From: Sarcomyxa edulis
Lineage: Eukaryota; Basidiomycota; Agaricomycetes; Agaricales; Mycenaceae
Assembly: GCA_009761415.1 (NCBI GenBank)
Contig: QUOL01000004.1
Coordinates: 1,054,001 to 1,118,000 of the forward strand
Reading direction: 5' to 3'
Length of the DNA: 64,000 bases
Part shown: piece after piece, positions 21,113 to 33,822 of the stretch
How the letters are laid out: the number at the start of each line of letters is the position of its first letter
Position numbering within the stretch: the first letter of the stretch is position 1
Program-made: the position numbers and the translations under genes
The notes under the pieces: generated by a model
What the model was told of the DNA's origin: nothing
Databases searched by the model: none
Seen by the model: the letters and a program-made list of their open reading frames with translations, nothing else

Positions 21113-22415
21113 ATTATACTTGAATGCGTGCCAGTCAATCTAAGTATCGATGTCAGATGATGTGCTTTACTTGGTGTCCAAAGCGCGTGTCTGATCTTCG
21201 AGCGCCCTATCAGAGCATTCAGTTGTCTAGAAAGCAGATTACGATGTTTTGCCGACTACACCTGCTTGTGTATGAAACCCAGTCGTGAATTCACAGACGA
21301 CCTGCTTGATACTGCTACTTGTAATCTGAAACAGCCTGTCGACGTCGTGGCTTGTCGTGGCCCAAGATTTGTGATATCTTGAAAATGATTTGTGTAAAGG
21401 CCCTGGTAAGCATATGTCAACAATCCGACAATCAATGTCAATCAGCGTTCAAACGTTCAAGTTCCTCCGAGTCCAACGACTGTTTTACGTTCGTTTGATC
21501 ACGTCCCTTGGCTGTGTGATTACATAATGGTCAAAGACTGTTGGCTGTCTTTCCATCACAATTACTCTTCACTCACGCTGTCATCGTGGATAGACCGCTC
21601 TTGTGCTCTACAGCCAAACTCATTATCTCAAGGACGAATCGTTTTCCCACCAGTGCCGTCTACATCGCATCAATTTTTTAGATTCAGAATTTCCAGCTCC
21701 CACTTGCCTCCCAGTTCCGGTACCTGCGCTCCGAAATGAATCGTCTGGAAGTGGATTATCCTCAATTCCACACACATGCTGAATTTGGCCGCCCAATCTC
21801 CCTGATCCGAGATACCCTCCAGGAAGTTCCGAGGGCGTGACTTGATTGCTTTCTTCAATGTCAAATACAGGACATAAGAAGGTCCTGATTTCAATGGGAT
21901 TCATCAGGTAAAGGTACGAGAACATGCTCTCCAAGATCAATTCTCCTCCTCATCTGATGCTTCTCTGACAGACAGCTTCGAGGGACTGCCTGGACCAAAA
22001 CCATGTAGTTATTTTACTATAATGTACGCACGATCATCTTGTCAGGTCCCCATTGATCGATATCCGACAATCGCTGTCACCGCATTGACCTGTCCGAAGA
22101 GAATCAAGGTCCGCTGCACCCCGGTGGTCGATTTCCTCCGTATTGCTTATAATTTTTGACCAGGCACTTCGACCGTGCTTTAGGTCTCGACTTGATTGGC
22201 AGCTTTCCGCGACTTGCTGAACGCAAGGGATTCTGCCGTCCGCTGTACCTAGCTGCTCGAATTCTGACCTTCCAGAAAATTGTGTTTCCCCATCAGGCCT
22301 CTCTCGTCCAGCATAAAAGTCGGCATGCGTGCCCAGTCATCCCCAGTTCTCGGTCAAGTGAACTCTCGCTGCATACCTTCTCTCTCCACAGACACAGCCA
22401 GCCTAACGAGTCAAT
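21113..22415. other. 1.3-kb stretch without a supportable gene
   Basis: Both strands were read. The largest frame, 21623-21940 on the minus strand, has a Gly-rich composition (ELPGGYLGSGRLGG) but no splice pattern or domain I recognise. The right end should hold the promoter of the secreted-protein gene at 22416. Confidence 0.45.
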
Positions 22416-23225
22416 ATGCGTCTCTCGTCACTCTTTGCAGCCATTACTATAGTGGTATCTAGCGTCTCCGCTACGGTTATACCTCGAGACACTACATTCA
22501 CTGGTAGCCTGACTGCCTCCAACTTCTATGGTGCACCCATCCGCCCCTGGCTTCCTGAGAGTTTTCCCGGATGGTACTACGGCAGGAATCCAGGTGGACT
22601 CAAATTGAAGCTCCCATGTCTCGCCGACGAGGTAAGCCTTTCCAAAAGATTGTAATATTGCTACTGTCTCACTTGGACATCCTCAGATTATCTGCATACT
22701 CCTTGAATTTCTTCCCCTGCCATTCCATTGCCCATCGGGAGCCCACCCTTCAGGATATAAACCCGTGTTCTTCAACTTAACTGGCGCCATCGAAGGAGAA
22801 GATTACCTTACTTACGGCCTCGTCGATACCGTCCCTGGTAAGTAACTCAAGTGAATTTCCTTGTTCACAAATCTAATCAGAGTCCCTATCGAACAGACTG
22901 CGAGAAAATGTGCGACACGGTCGAAGACTGCGATTTTATCAACAGTAAATACACACTCATTTCTTTCGTGTTTGATGTTCTGACATGCTTTCCTCATAGC
23001 TTACCACGACGTCAACGGAAAGGTATGTACCCTCGATCTCTCAATTTCCCTTGAGATGAAACTCAATGAGGTGTTCTTTAGGGAGGCAGTCCTCAACTCA
23101 CTTGCGCGCTTTTCTCGGGCCATCACAACGCTACCGACGCTATCAACTTTGGCGGTCAAACGCAACCCGATGGTAGCATCGATTATATCACTGACAGTGC
23201 CGGTTATGACAAAGTGAAGCATTGA
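22416..23225 (+). CDS. Small secreted protein, copy 1 of a local pair
   Basis: Begins with a signal peptide (MRLSSLFAAITIVVSSVSA) followed by a VIPR site that could be Kex2-like. After several short exons the conserved C-terminal part reads DCEKMCDTVEDCDFIN, TYHDVNGK, GGSPQLTCALFSGHHNA, then DGSIDYITDSAGYDKV. The gene at 24065 has the same order (ACDAMQGCVFIN, YHDNNSEGK, LLTAALFNQTHTA, DGTRNNITESSGYNKV) and matching intron positions, so the two are paralogues. The cysteine pattern C..MC..VE.C.F.N resembles a PAN/apple-like core, but this is only a resemblance. The second exon (from 22686) could be modelled differently. Secretion is predicted; function is unknown. Confidence 0.75.
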
Positions 23226-24064
23226 TCCAACGAGGTTCTACTTTCTTCGTCTCGAATCCTACTCCTCAAACAGACGTTACACTACTAGTATGACCTTACC
23301 TACTCGAGTGCTTCTGTCGAATTATCTAAAGTACCATTTGAACACGTATTTCGTTGATTTTGCCGAGTTGTGGGTCCTTGTGGACGCGGATGTTTGGCTG
23401 CAAGCATCTTGGCAAATACACGAACTTGAGGGTCTTGGGCCGAACTCTGCCGAACTTCGACCTGGCCTCGACCTGGCCGCCGACCCAGCCTGCTCGTTCC
23501 AAACTACTATGGTATGTAGCGACGCCACCATGTACCGAAATCATCGCCAGCACTTTACGAAAGCACGAACTCTTTTTGGCTCAGCGTTGACGTCCAAACG
23601 CCTATTTCAGACTCTCGATTCAACAGTTTGATAGGCTGAGCTGCATACAAGTCGTGATCCCAGCAGATTCTGGGTTCGGATATCGCATGCGGCATACCTC
23701 AAGCCCAAAGCAATTCTCTAGCCCACTTAGGACTGCTTCAATCATCAACTCTCCAACTAACCTCTAAATAATCTAGTTGGCCACGCGGAGTACTCACTAT
23801 ACTTCTCGCTCGCATCGTTCTGCTAGTGACAGTGGCGTCTAATTAACGCGCACTGTACATGTCAAGCAAAGGCAAGCAATATAGAATGATATCTACTTCT
23901 CGCAATTCTAACCTCCCGAGATGCCCTTCATCCCCGCCACAACTCTCTTCGACTCGGAGTACAAATACAATGCTTCAGTGTACACGGTATCTCTATCTTT
24001 CTCACTCTCGAGAGCCTCTGACATCCTTACTCCAGTTTCCATCCATCTCTCACTCCACATCACG
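23226..24064. other. Region between the two secreted-protein genes
   Basis: No gene supported. It contains a GC-rich stretch with short near-repeats around 23430-23490 (GAACTT and GACCTGGCC units), too short and imperfect to be a functional repeat. Confidence 0.45.
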
Positions 24065-24671
24065 ATGATGCATTTCTCTTCCATCTTCGTGGCTGCTGCT
24101 TTGGCATTCTCTGTCTCATCGCTCGCTGCTGAAACAAACATTGGCACCGCTGCTGCCCCCGGGGTATACTTACAAGTATTCGCCAACCAGAGTGGATGTA
24201 TCGAGGGACCTGGGTATCAAACGTTCAAGCTTGTCAACACTGTCACTGGTAAACTATCTTTTCGTGGTCAAAGATGTAAGGGGTGAGCTCTGATGTTCTT
24301 CCTATCCTCCATAGAAGCCATGCAAGCGTGCGATGCAATGCAAGGCTGCGTCTTCATCAACAGTACGTTCTAGCCGTCCCGTGTTACTGCTACTTTTGCC
24401 TTGACCGGGATCATTGATCCATGTCTGATTCATCGAAATACAGCCTACCACGACAATAATAGTGAAGGCAAAGTAAAGTACCTTCTACTGATGCGCTTAC
24501 CATTATCTGACGGTCCTTAACACATAGAACCACAGTTCCTTGCTTACGGCCGCGCTGTTCAATCAAACCCATACAGCCAGGGACGCCACAAACACAGGAC
24601 AAGTGCAGCATGATGGTACTAGGAACAATATTACCGAGAGTTCAGGATACAACAAGGTTATCGCAGTCTGA
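24065..24671 (+). CDS. Small secreted protein, copy 2 of a local pair
   Basis: Signal peptide MMHFSSIFVAAALAFSVSSLA, then a compact domain (GVYLQVFANQSGCIEGPGYQ). Introns follow NTVTG, VFINT and SEGK, and the end is NHSSLLTAALFNQTHTARDA ... NNITESSGYNKVIAV. It shares exon structure and motifs with the gene at 22416 but is shorter at the N-terminus and has fewer cysteines near the end. N-glycosylation sequons are present (NQS, NHS, NIT). The start ATGATG at 24065 is chosen because it opens the signal peptide; the frame extends upstream without one. Function unknown. Confidence 0.75.
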
Positions 24672-24924
24672 TAGCATGATTTTGGGTGGACATCGACGTT
24701 GACTGGAGCCGGTTCGATACCAAGGAATTGTTCGTACACAATTCGAAAGACTCGGGAGATATAAATGTTAGGTTGCCCGCACGATTGATTTCTATAAGGT
24801 TGTTATAAGTTTGGGTCGGGAAATTATGTTTTGGCTACGTAGTTGCGGGGAAGATACACTGTATGAGATGAGAAAAATACTAGTTTGAAGAGTTGCATAT
24901 AGATTAGTGCCGATGATTCCAGGC

Positions 24925-25968
24925 TCAAAAGATGGCGTTGATGATCCCACTTCCGACAGCCGAACCTAACAAGAATGTAAGATGGGAAACACCGCAGTGG
25001 CGAGAAAGTGACCGACCTGCTCCGAACCCAACTCCGCCCACAGCTGATTGGGCCAACTAGGGCAGACAAAACGGGAAGATATGACGGTCAGCGGTTTATA
25101 CACGCATAGAAAGATAGGCGAGAGACGTACAGTGTTTCCAAGCTTCCCACCAAATCTACTTTTCTTAGGAGGAGGTTGTGGCTCTTCGGCAGGGGGCGCG
25201 TTCTGAGGTGGGCCGGGCGGAGGACCCCATGAGGCATTGGAAGGCGGGGGCGCAATGTACCCATTGTTGAGAGGTGGTCCTTTATTAGTCATAGGAGGCG
25301 GAGGACCTTGATAACCATAAGAAGGCTGATAACCGTACTGGGGTGCTGAAGCCGGTGGGAATTGGTTCGCATTAGATTTCTCATAAATGGGGGAGATTAA
25401 TGGGGACGGGGACGGGTAGGCAGAAGACGGAGGTGGTGTGTCAAGTTTCTTGACATAACTGGATGGGAAGAGGGCTTCTTTTCCGTTATGTCTGCCCATC
25501 CACCTATGGTTCTGTTAATATACGCTAGGGAATGAACGGGCTCAGATGGACATACCAGTCGGCGTTTGTCTCCGTTACGATGTCGATAATGTCTCCAGCG
25601 CGGAAGGAGAGGTCATTTGGATCCTATGTGAATCAGATTATGGAGTACATGAGCAAGCAGGTCGAGTGACTGACTTGGCCTTGTTCGTTATAATCCCAAA
25701 GCGCTTGTGCTTTTGCGAGGCGAGGATGCGGTGGACTTGAAGGCCTGAGGAAACCAGGAGAGGGTGCGGGTGGATTACGGGGAGGTGAAGCAGAACGAGG
25801 TGGAGATATAGCAAGATTTGAGAAAGAGTCAGAGATGAGTTGACCGTTTCCGATCTTGGCGATGATGTCTCTGCCGTCAGAAGGTGAGATGCATCCCTGG
25901 GCTATGAGAAATTCGACATTCTGTTTAGTTTGTGAGACTATATGGGCCAAAAGAGCTGAAGAATCCAT
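24925..25968 (-). CDS. SH3-domain protein similar to Lsb1/Pin3 (Csh3)
   Basis: Starts MDSSALLAHIVSQTKQNVEFLIAQGCIS, the N-terminal helix typical of fungal Lsb1/Pin3/Csh3 proteins. An SH3 domain follows (AKAQALWDYNEQGQDPNDLSFRAG, IIDIVTETNADWWMGRHNG, ALFPSSYVKKL). Then comes a Pro/Tyr/Gly-rich linker with several PPP runs and a C-terminal Gly/Ala-rich hydrophobic end (VGGVGFGAGSAVGSGIINAIF). Yeast relatives bind Las17/WASP and act in actin patch regulation; that role is inferred here. About five exons, roughly 270 residues. An in-frame ATG at 25980 adds four residues. It is divergent from NUP159 with 230 bp between. Confidence 0.85.
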
Positions 25969-26198
25969 GGTAGACCGCATGCAACCTGATACTTGTAGGG
26001 TACTTGGTGGTAAGCTGGTGAGATTGGAGCGACTCGCTGGTGGTGGCAGTGCAATGTAGATCTAAATTCAGAACCGGCGGCTACGCTCGACTTTACCGCC
26101 CTCCACGAGTTCTCCTTCTCTGGTTTTATGATTCTAGCACTGGCTACTGGTCTCTAGCATCTTTGGTACAACTAGTCGAGCCAGCTAATTACCCAGAA

Positions 26199-29100
26199 AT
26201 GTCCGTGTTCACTTTACAGCGCCCAGAAACTTCTAAACTCCAGCTGAGAGTGGAAGAATGCTCGTCAAAGACTCTGAACGTACGTTCGTATTCTCACAGT
26301 ATCACAGTCTTTTCTGACATTGGTCTACATAGTACCCATCTTTTCAACTCTTGAACAAGTTTTTTCGTGTCACCCTTTCTCCTGAGCCACTCAATCCGAA
26401 TCCTGCCAAGACATATCGTCTCTTCGCAGTTGCCAATTCAAAAGGATGGTTCGCTGCTGCTACACTGAAGGAAGGCAAATATTGTACGTCCATTTGGTAT
26501 ATCATCCTACTGCTCTATAAGTTCTTATCTCTCTCCAGTCATCATTCTATCACCACTATCCGAGCTACGAAGCGCGTTCTCGGAAAAAAATGAATCACTA
26601 TTCACCCCGAAACGAACCCTTCCAACCTCTACTGCAACACCAACTATCATTACATTCGCACACAGTGACTCGAAACTCGTCGTCGGATTTGATCAAGGGC
26701 CCATCCTCGTATACGACACGTCCATTTTGTTCTCTCCGGGATCGGAAGAAGTACGCCCTGCCCATGTTTTCCAGTCCAACACATCCACTCCCCCTCGACA
26801 GATCGTACCCAATCCAGGTGAAGACGCTGGTATCTCGGAACTTGTGGCTGTCATTCGAGACGACACTGGCACCCTTGAAATCTTCAATCTGCAGAAAATG
26901 GCAACCCATGCAGTGTGGCGCGGAGGGGGTCCAAATGCCCCAGTATCAGGTGTGTCTAATCCATACAACCAGTGAGAGTATGTCTCAATGTCATTCTAGT
27001 GTCGTGGTCTCCAAAGGGAAAACAATTTGCCGTAGGACTTACCAGTGGGGATATCATGACCTTTAACCCGACGGTGGCCAACTTGGCTGCTCACCAAAGA
27101 CACATTCCAGCCACTGCTGCATCCTCTCTGATATCTGTGACCTGGCTCAGTCCTTCTTTCACTTTCCATACCGTCTCTTCTCCTGCAGATTCAGATCAGC
27201 CTATCCAGGCCCTTATATCTCTCGATACGAAGACGTCCACCGTATCAGCTACCAAAATCAACCCACCCTTCAAATTGGGTCAGCGCCCCAACGTGAATCC
27301 TCTCACCCTTTTTCTACATCCTTACAACCTTCATGAGACAAATGCTGCGCCATCCTCAAACGACGCGTCTGGATCACTTCTCGTTGTCGCTGATACGTCA
27401 TCCACCGATCTCGAGATACTCGGCTCAGCTTCTTCCAAGTGGTACCAACAATCTCAAGACGAGCCTCTCTCTATTCCGCTTGACAAGAACTACGATGATA
27501 CAATGCTCCTCGGCTTTCAAGTTGATCTTACTTCTACCGAGTCCTTACGCACTACTATAGCCGGGGAGACGGTGGATCTTCCTCCTACGCCTATTGTGTA
27601 TGGCTACCTCAATGACGGCACCATACAGGGGTGGTATGTAGCTGGGAGCACTCCATACGCAGGGATGATTAATCCTGCTACCGCGAATGCAGGGATCCCT
27701 ATGGCTGTCTCGAACAGTGCGTCATCGCAGGGTTCCTCTTCCGCATTTGGCGCCGCAAGCCCCCCCAGCGCGTTTGGGCAACCAACCCCCACATCTGCGT
27801 TCGGGTCCGTTTCTGCGTTCGGTCAGCCCTCGCAGTCAAGACCGTCTGCATTCTCTGGCTCATCTACTTCTACATCCGCGTTCGGGAGTACATCTGCTTT
27901 CGGCGGTAATCAGCCTACATCTGCTTTCGGGCAGCCATCATTCGGGCAACCGAGTGGCTTTGGCCAATCGCCATCTCCACCATCCTCAGGCTCCGCATTT
28001 GGACAGCAAACCTCTTCCGGGTCTGCATTTGGACAAGGGTCATTCGGCCAACCGTCATCAGCGTTTGGTTCTAGTGCATCGACTCCTTCGTCTGGAGGTG
28101 CGTTCAGTGCGTTCGTAGCCGCTCCATCGAGCTTTGCACAAGCTGGCTTTGGTTCTACGCCATCATCTTCGAATCAGCCTATGTCTTCTGCCGCTCCGGT
28201 AGAAGAATCCATGATGACCGAAAACGACGCTGCACCATCCTTTGGAGGGCTCTCCCTTGGAGGTAGTCATCCCTCTGAATCCGATCTCAAGCCTGGGATA
28301 TTTGGAAATTTACCACCCGTTTCTAACCCATCTTCGAACCAATCGTCTTCAAGCGCATTCGGTGGGGGTTTGATAAAGCCCGCATCTGGATTTGGTGCGT
28401 TTTCGAATTATAGTCAACCGCAAACGTTATCAGGGAGCAGCACTACTGGTCCCACCGCTTCTTCTGCATTTGGAAAGAGCGGATTCGACTCCAAGTCAAC
28501 GCCGACCCCAACTTCGGCCTTTGGGCAACCAGCTTTCGGACAATCAGCGTTCGGACAACCATCTTTTGGGCAATCCTCGTTTGGACAATCAGCCCTTCCG
28601 CAACCAAGTACGCCTACTCCTGCGGTCGCTAACCCTACAAGTGGAGGTTTCGGTGCGTTTGCCCAGACTGGCACGTCTGCGTTTGGAAGTACGACTCCGC
28701 AGAGTGCAGCTGGGAATAAGCCTGCGTGGGCATCGGGTAGTAGCGCGTTCGGAGGGGCAGCAGTGCCACCGCCAATCACCGCTTTCTCAGGCGGTGGGAC
28801 TGCAAGCGTATTTGGGTCAGGATCCTCTCTTACCACCCAGGACGCAGACATTAGTACGCCGCTGAAAGCTAGATCACCGTTCGGACTCGCTTCTCAAGAC
28901 TCGTCTCCTGATTCGACTGGAGGAGCATCGCCTTCTCCACAACCCGCCGCAGCGGCTTCTGTTTTCACAAGTAGTAAACCTGCTCCAACGACCGGCGCAT
29001 TTGGAAATTTGCAGACCTCAAGCACAGGGTTCAGACCTGCTGCAGGTTTTGGTGCCTTTGGTAGTGATTCGAAGCCGTCTTCTTCCCCTTTCTATAATAC

Positions 29101-32100
29101 CAATACCACCCCACCTCCCGTGTCGGCTTTCGCCAACCTGGGCTCGACTACACCGATCACCCCTACAGCGTCGGGCGCGGCTACACCGACTTTTGGAGCC
29201 CCTTCAGCGTTGGGTGGATTAAAGTCTGCTTTCGCACCTATCACACCACCACAGGCGCCTACCAAAGTAACTGCACCTGTCACGGGTGGATTCAGTGCAT
29301 TCGGCGGCTCAACTGTTGGGTTTGCGTCCTACACAGGAACCAAAAGCTCGTTTAGTGATCTTTTGAAGACAGGTGATGGTGCAAAGGATCCAGAAAAACC
29401 CCGCACGCCAGTCTTTGGCCTATCTGAGGGTGTACAGGACTCGAAGGTCGAAGAGAGTTCATCGACAGAGAAAGACAAAGCTCCAACATCTGCATCCGTT
29501 TTCTCAGTCTTTACAACGCCAACGAAGACATCAACAAGCACTAAAGCGTCAGGTAGCCAACCAGATCAACAGAAATCTTCTTCGATGGGTGCCAGAGATG
29601 CTCCCATTGTGATCAGCGACAATGAAGAAGATGAAAGTAAAGAGGATGGAGAATTGTCGCCACGACCTGCCGCTGCGGATGAACCTCCATATGGATCTCT
29701 CTCGTTGTCATCTCAGGGTTCCTCGTTTGTAGATGTTTCGGATTCAGACTTGAAAGGAGAAGGTAGCCTGTCTGGGAACGATGACGATGACGATGCCGAT
29801 GGTGAAGTAGTAGACGAGGATACACTCCATGACGATGCACGGTCATTCGTCTCGTACGAGTCTGACGAATCTGAGCTCCCTTCTGATGGGGAGTACTCAG
29901 AAGGTGAAGAACGATCTTCTTCTCCACTACCGGATGAACCAGCGGATGAACCTTCGGATATACCTCTGCCGGATTCTCGGTCTCCTTCTTTGACACCCCT
30001 CCCAGAGGTTCCAGTCATACAGACGACGCCGTCGCCCGCCAGTCCTGTATCTGTGGTAGAGACAGCAGCACCCACCTCTATCCCACCAGTCACTGAGGAT
30101 GGTAGTACAACCCCGCAAGGTTCACCCGAGAAAGAAACCCCCGTGTCCAAACTCTCTAATTCTCCTGTCCTTGCATCGCCTTTTGGTTTAGGCATCGGCA
30201 GGCCCAGTACCCGCCCTGCGCGTAGCTCGCCCTTGGCAGCAGCGGCAGTTGTGGCGGAGCAGGAAGACGAAGAAAAGCCCATACTCTCCAAGCCCGCCAC
30301 CACTCTCAAACCACAACCCGCGCCACCTAAGCCAGTTTTCGGTGTCCTCAACCCTGAATCCGCTGAAACGAAGGCATCTGGAAGCAAAGTCGTGCGGCCG
30401 AAGACACCTCCCTTGTTATCGTCGTTTGGAAGTATAAAACCGGTGACCACTCTGGGCGCCCCTACCAAGACTCCTGCACCATCTAAGCTACCGGTCCCCC
30501 TGCAGCCAACTTCTGCCCTTCCAGGTACATCCGATACTTCACCAACTCCCGCAGCGAACCTTACGTCGGCATTCAAGACGACTCCATCACTCTCCAAGCC
30601 AACGAACTTGCCTGCTGCGCTTGATTACAACTTGTTCAATTCTAAACCATTGCTGGCTACTCGGCCACCGTCAACGGGTAAGTTTATGGCGTTTTCGTAT
30701 TGCTCTATCTAAAATGTCTTCTTAGCTCCTGACGTGCCGGCACCATCTGGAGAACCCTCTCGCTCGCTCACCAGCGTGTTCGGCAGTAAGGGATCGTCTC
30801 TTGTCCCAGATCTGAAGCCCTTCGGAACCCCTTCATCAGCTCCGATCCCGTCGACCCCAGGAAGTGTCTTCGGCAGCAGACCCTCTCCCAGTTCTTTCCC
30901 TAGGGCGATTCCTTCGGCCCCCGCTCCCCTACATCAACCCAGCGTTGAAGAAGGTATGCAAGCACACTGCACCTATCTATTGTCGACTTTAGGCAAGGAG
31001 CTTGAAAGCGTAAGATGGCATCCCTCTGTGATTTTACTCAATATTTTCTAAATTCCCTGTTTCTAGTTGCGTATTAACGCTGAGCTCGTGAGCAACAAAC
31101 GTCAAGCTTTCGCCAAATCTGCCGGTGGATCGCGTCAAAAGTCTGACCTCGGCGATCCGACTAAATGGAATCTGGGAGACATCCTTCAATTTGGACAGAC
31201 TTTGCGACAGTTTGAGCAAGATCTTACTCACATGAAAAATCAAAGAGCGGAGCAATTGAAGTCGCTTCGTGAGCTCGAGAGTAGCATGCTCAAAGGTATG
31301 TTTTCTACGTTTATGCACTTGGATTCTGCACTAACTGTTCCGTAGCGAGTACTAGGAAGGAGGAAGTTCTGCGATTCAACAAGGCCAAGACTGACTCTGA
31401 ATTTGCAAAAATGTTGAAAGTTCGCACATTGGGCCCTGAGCACCTCGAGACCCAAACTCAATTACGGAGGAATATCCGGGTTTGTCACAACTCGTGTACT
31501 CCAATTTCGTGTCGTTATACTAATCGGTGTGGTGTTCAGGCCATGCGTGAGAGTATTCAGACCCTCGAGGATACCCTCCAAGCTTCCAAAAAGAAGTTGA
31601 ACCAAATGAAAACCGGGAAGCCTGGACTTCGGTATGTTAAAATCCGCCTTGCAGGCTGTCCGCTGGTTTTCTGACGAAAACTTGTTTGACAGAGCTCCTT
31701 CACTGGATACCATCAATCGAACATATCGAAATATCGACATCGCGATAGGGCAGCAAGCTGATGATGTGGCCAAATTAGCGTCTAGAATCTCGCAGCTCGA
31801 CCTGACTGCATCTCTTGATCTCCCCTCGACTCGTGACCCACGGTTGCCCGACCGAGCGAAGCGCCCATTCAACGTTACGAACCCTGTTGCAATCACTACA
31901 GCGGCAGCTCTGAATGCGGAACGGTCAGCGCAGAAGTTGAAACATGCTTTATTGGCCACGCGGAAGGAACCGTTGCTAAATGCCACAGCAGTGTCGGCGC
32001 CTGCACCCCCATCGGCTTTCAAAACCCCTCAGAAACCCAGTCCTGCCACGAAAGTTGAATATTCTACTCCTACCAAGTCGCCACTAGCTGGTTTTGACTT

Positions 32101-32317
32101 CCCTGACGAGGGCTCCAGAGAGATTTCCCCATCTGGTTCGCGCCGAGGGGCAGGATTCAAGCGCAGCAACATCGCAAGGTCGGTGAAGCGGAGTCCCGGT
32201 AACGCTGCTGCTCAAGGGCCTCCTGCTCCTGCATTTGATTGGGGACCGTTACCGACCTTTAACCCTCCCGCAAAATCAACGTTGGTCGTACCGATAATAA
32301 GGAGCGGAACTGAGTGA
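26199..32317 (+). CDS. NUP159: Nucleoporin NUP159/NUP214 (beta-propeller, FG repeats, coiled coil)
   Basis: Cytoplasmic-face FG nucleoporin that anchors Dbp5/Gle1-dependent mRNA export. The N-terminal part forms a beta-propeller spread over short exons (YPSFQLLNKFFRVTL, YRLFAVANSKGWFAA, FIILSPLSELRSAFS, KLVVGFDQGPILVYD, LVAVIRDD, VSWSPKGKQFAVGLTSGDI). One very large exon from about 26999 to 30680 carries dozens of SAFG/FGQ-type repeats, then an acidic Ser/Asp-rich spacer and a Pro/Thr-rich stretch with more FG-like motifs. The C-terminal exons (30725-32317) encode a heptad-rich coiled coil (LRQFEQDLTHMKNQRAEQLKSLRELES, IQTLEDTLQASKKKLNQ), which in this family binds Nup82/Nsp1. The start is set by MSVFTLQRPE at 26199, spliced to 26333 in frame. 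Estimated length is about 1850 residues. Confidence 0.93.
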
Positions 32318-32734
32318 TTCGAAGTACGTCTTTGCAGGTCATATCTGATGTTTTCTATATGTATTGGTAGATATCGTCAATGAAGAATACATTGTCATGT
32401 ATTACTAGCACAAATCCCGTGACGGCACACGCGGTGTGCTCCCATTATTTACGCGGAGCAGGGATGGTCAGAATGCTGTCAAGGTTATAAGTTTGGCGAC
32501 CAGGTTTCCAGTGGCTAGACAATGAGAGCGCCACATTGCTGCCACAGACTTGCCACAGACATGGCCGAAGTCGGACTGGAGAAGCCCTTGATCAACAACC
32601 ACAAACTTTTACGTCGAAGATCTTGTCAAGAACAACTTTCATGTTGCTTTCATGTTAAGATTATATATGAAGGTACTTGAGTATATCAATTGCAAGTATC
32701 TGGAATACCACTATCTGAGCCGATAGTCGCAATT
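32318..32734. other. Convergent 3' region, NUP159 and aldolase
   Basis: 417 bp between two stop codons, expected to hold both 3' UTRs. AT-rich around 32350-32400. No gene seen. Confidence 0.5.
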
Positions 32735-33822
32735 CTACAGTGACTTTTCCAAAGTGATTAGCTCTTCCAACGCCTCATAATAAGGACCTTTCAAACTGTC
32801 ATGATTGACAGGCTTTAATGGTCCTCTAACGAACGGCTCCCCATAGCCGAAATTCTTCGTCACTACAGCCTTGATCCCTCCGATCCCTCCAAGCTTTGAG
32901 GCGGCCCAATCACCATGACCGAGTTTAGCCTGTAATTTCATTGCCTCTTCGAATTTACCTTCTAAATAAAGCTCGTAAAGTTTCCGATGCACCTTTGGAA
33001 CGATATTGGGCAACGCGGCAATGGCGCCTGCGCTTCCTGAAAGGAGTCCTTGGAGGAAGAGGTCGGATTTACCCGCGAATACGGCAAATTCGGAAGGAGC
33101 GAATTGATTAGCAAGGCGGTGGAGCTTGCCAATATTCCCGCACGAAAGCTTTGTACCCACGATGTTGGGATGCTTCGCGAGTGTGGCCAGGATATCCGAG
33201 TCAAGGTCTTGCCCGGCGGTGACAACGGGGAAATTGTATATCATAGTGGGGATAGGGGACGCATCGGCTACCTATGAGATAGTGGACTGTGAGACGGATC
33301 GGTGATTATGGGAAATGGGCATACGCACTGCACGATGGAACCGGATCACGTTCTCTACGGTCATTTGTGGAGGCCATGTAGACGGAGTGAGGACCAGGAC
33401 GTGCGACGCGCCTGCCTCTTTAGCGTCTTTGCAGAGCTTGATCGTCTCTCGTGTCGATTGGGCTCCAGTACCTAAAGATGCATGTCAACATCAAGGATCG
33501 GAGATCGCGCAAGTTCGCATTACCTGCAATAACAAGTACATTTTGGAAACCATTTTGATCCAGAGTATCGCGCGTGAACTTGATAGCCTCCTTGCGTTCG
33601 TCGTGTGATAGATGTTGAGCTTCTCCGTTGCTGCCTTGAACAAGAATGCCTGTTACCCCTCCCTAAGCTGATGAGATCGTGAGTAATAGACAAGATCTAG
33701 AGATCAAGTACCTGCGCTAATCGTAAGACGTGAGACTTGATAGCTGGAAAGTCAAGATCCTCATTTTCTTTGAAGAAGAGCACTGCTGGGACGTAAAAAC
33801 CAGGAGGAGGAGCTACGGACAT
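32735..33822 (-). CDS. DapA-family aldolase/lyase (HOGA1- or KDG-aldolase-like)
   Basis: Class I aldolase of the dihydrodipicolinate synthase superfamily. Signature residues are visible: the pyruvate-binding loop QGSNGEA, the catalytic tyrosine in MIYNFP and the Schiff-base lysine in VGTKLSCGN. Also typical are GQDLDSDILATLAKHPNIVG, FAGKSD and GSAGAIAALPNIVP. Fungi use the diaminoadipate-independent lysine route, so true DHDPS is unlikely. Candidates are 4-hydroxy-2-oxoglutarate aldolase or L-threo-3-deoxyhexulosonate aldolase (galacturonate catabolism). About five exons, near 325 residues, start MSVAPPPGFYVPAVLFF. No targeting peptide is obvious. The galacturonate option would fit with a pectate lyase elsewhere in the window, but they are 14 kb apart and this link is speculative. 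Confidence 0.88.

Noticed and set aside
21623..21940. Minus-strand frame with a Gly-rich sequence as a gene
   Set aside because: No domain, no splice partners and no signal peptide; composition alone is not enough.
23430..23490. Short GC-rich repeats as a minisatellite
   Set aside because: Units are unequal and only two or three copies; likely chance.
24640..24730. GGTTCGATACC resembling a tRNA B box
   Set aside because: No matching A box, no acceptor-stem complement and no cloverleaf could be drawn around it.
29713..30597. 294-codon minus-strand frame
   Set aside because: It is the shadow of the low-complexity NUP159 exon; the plus strand has recognisable FG and coiled-coil domains.
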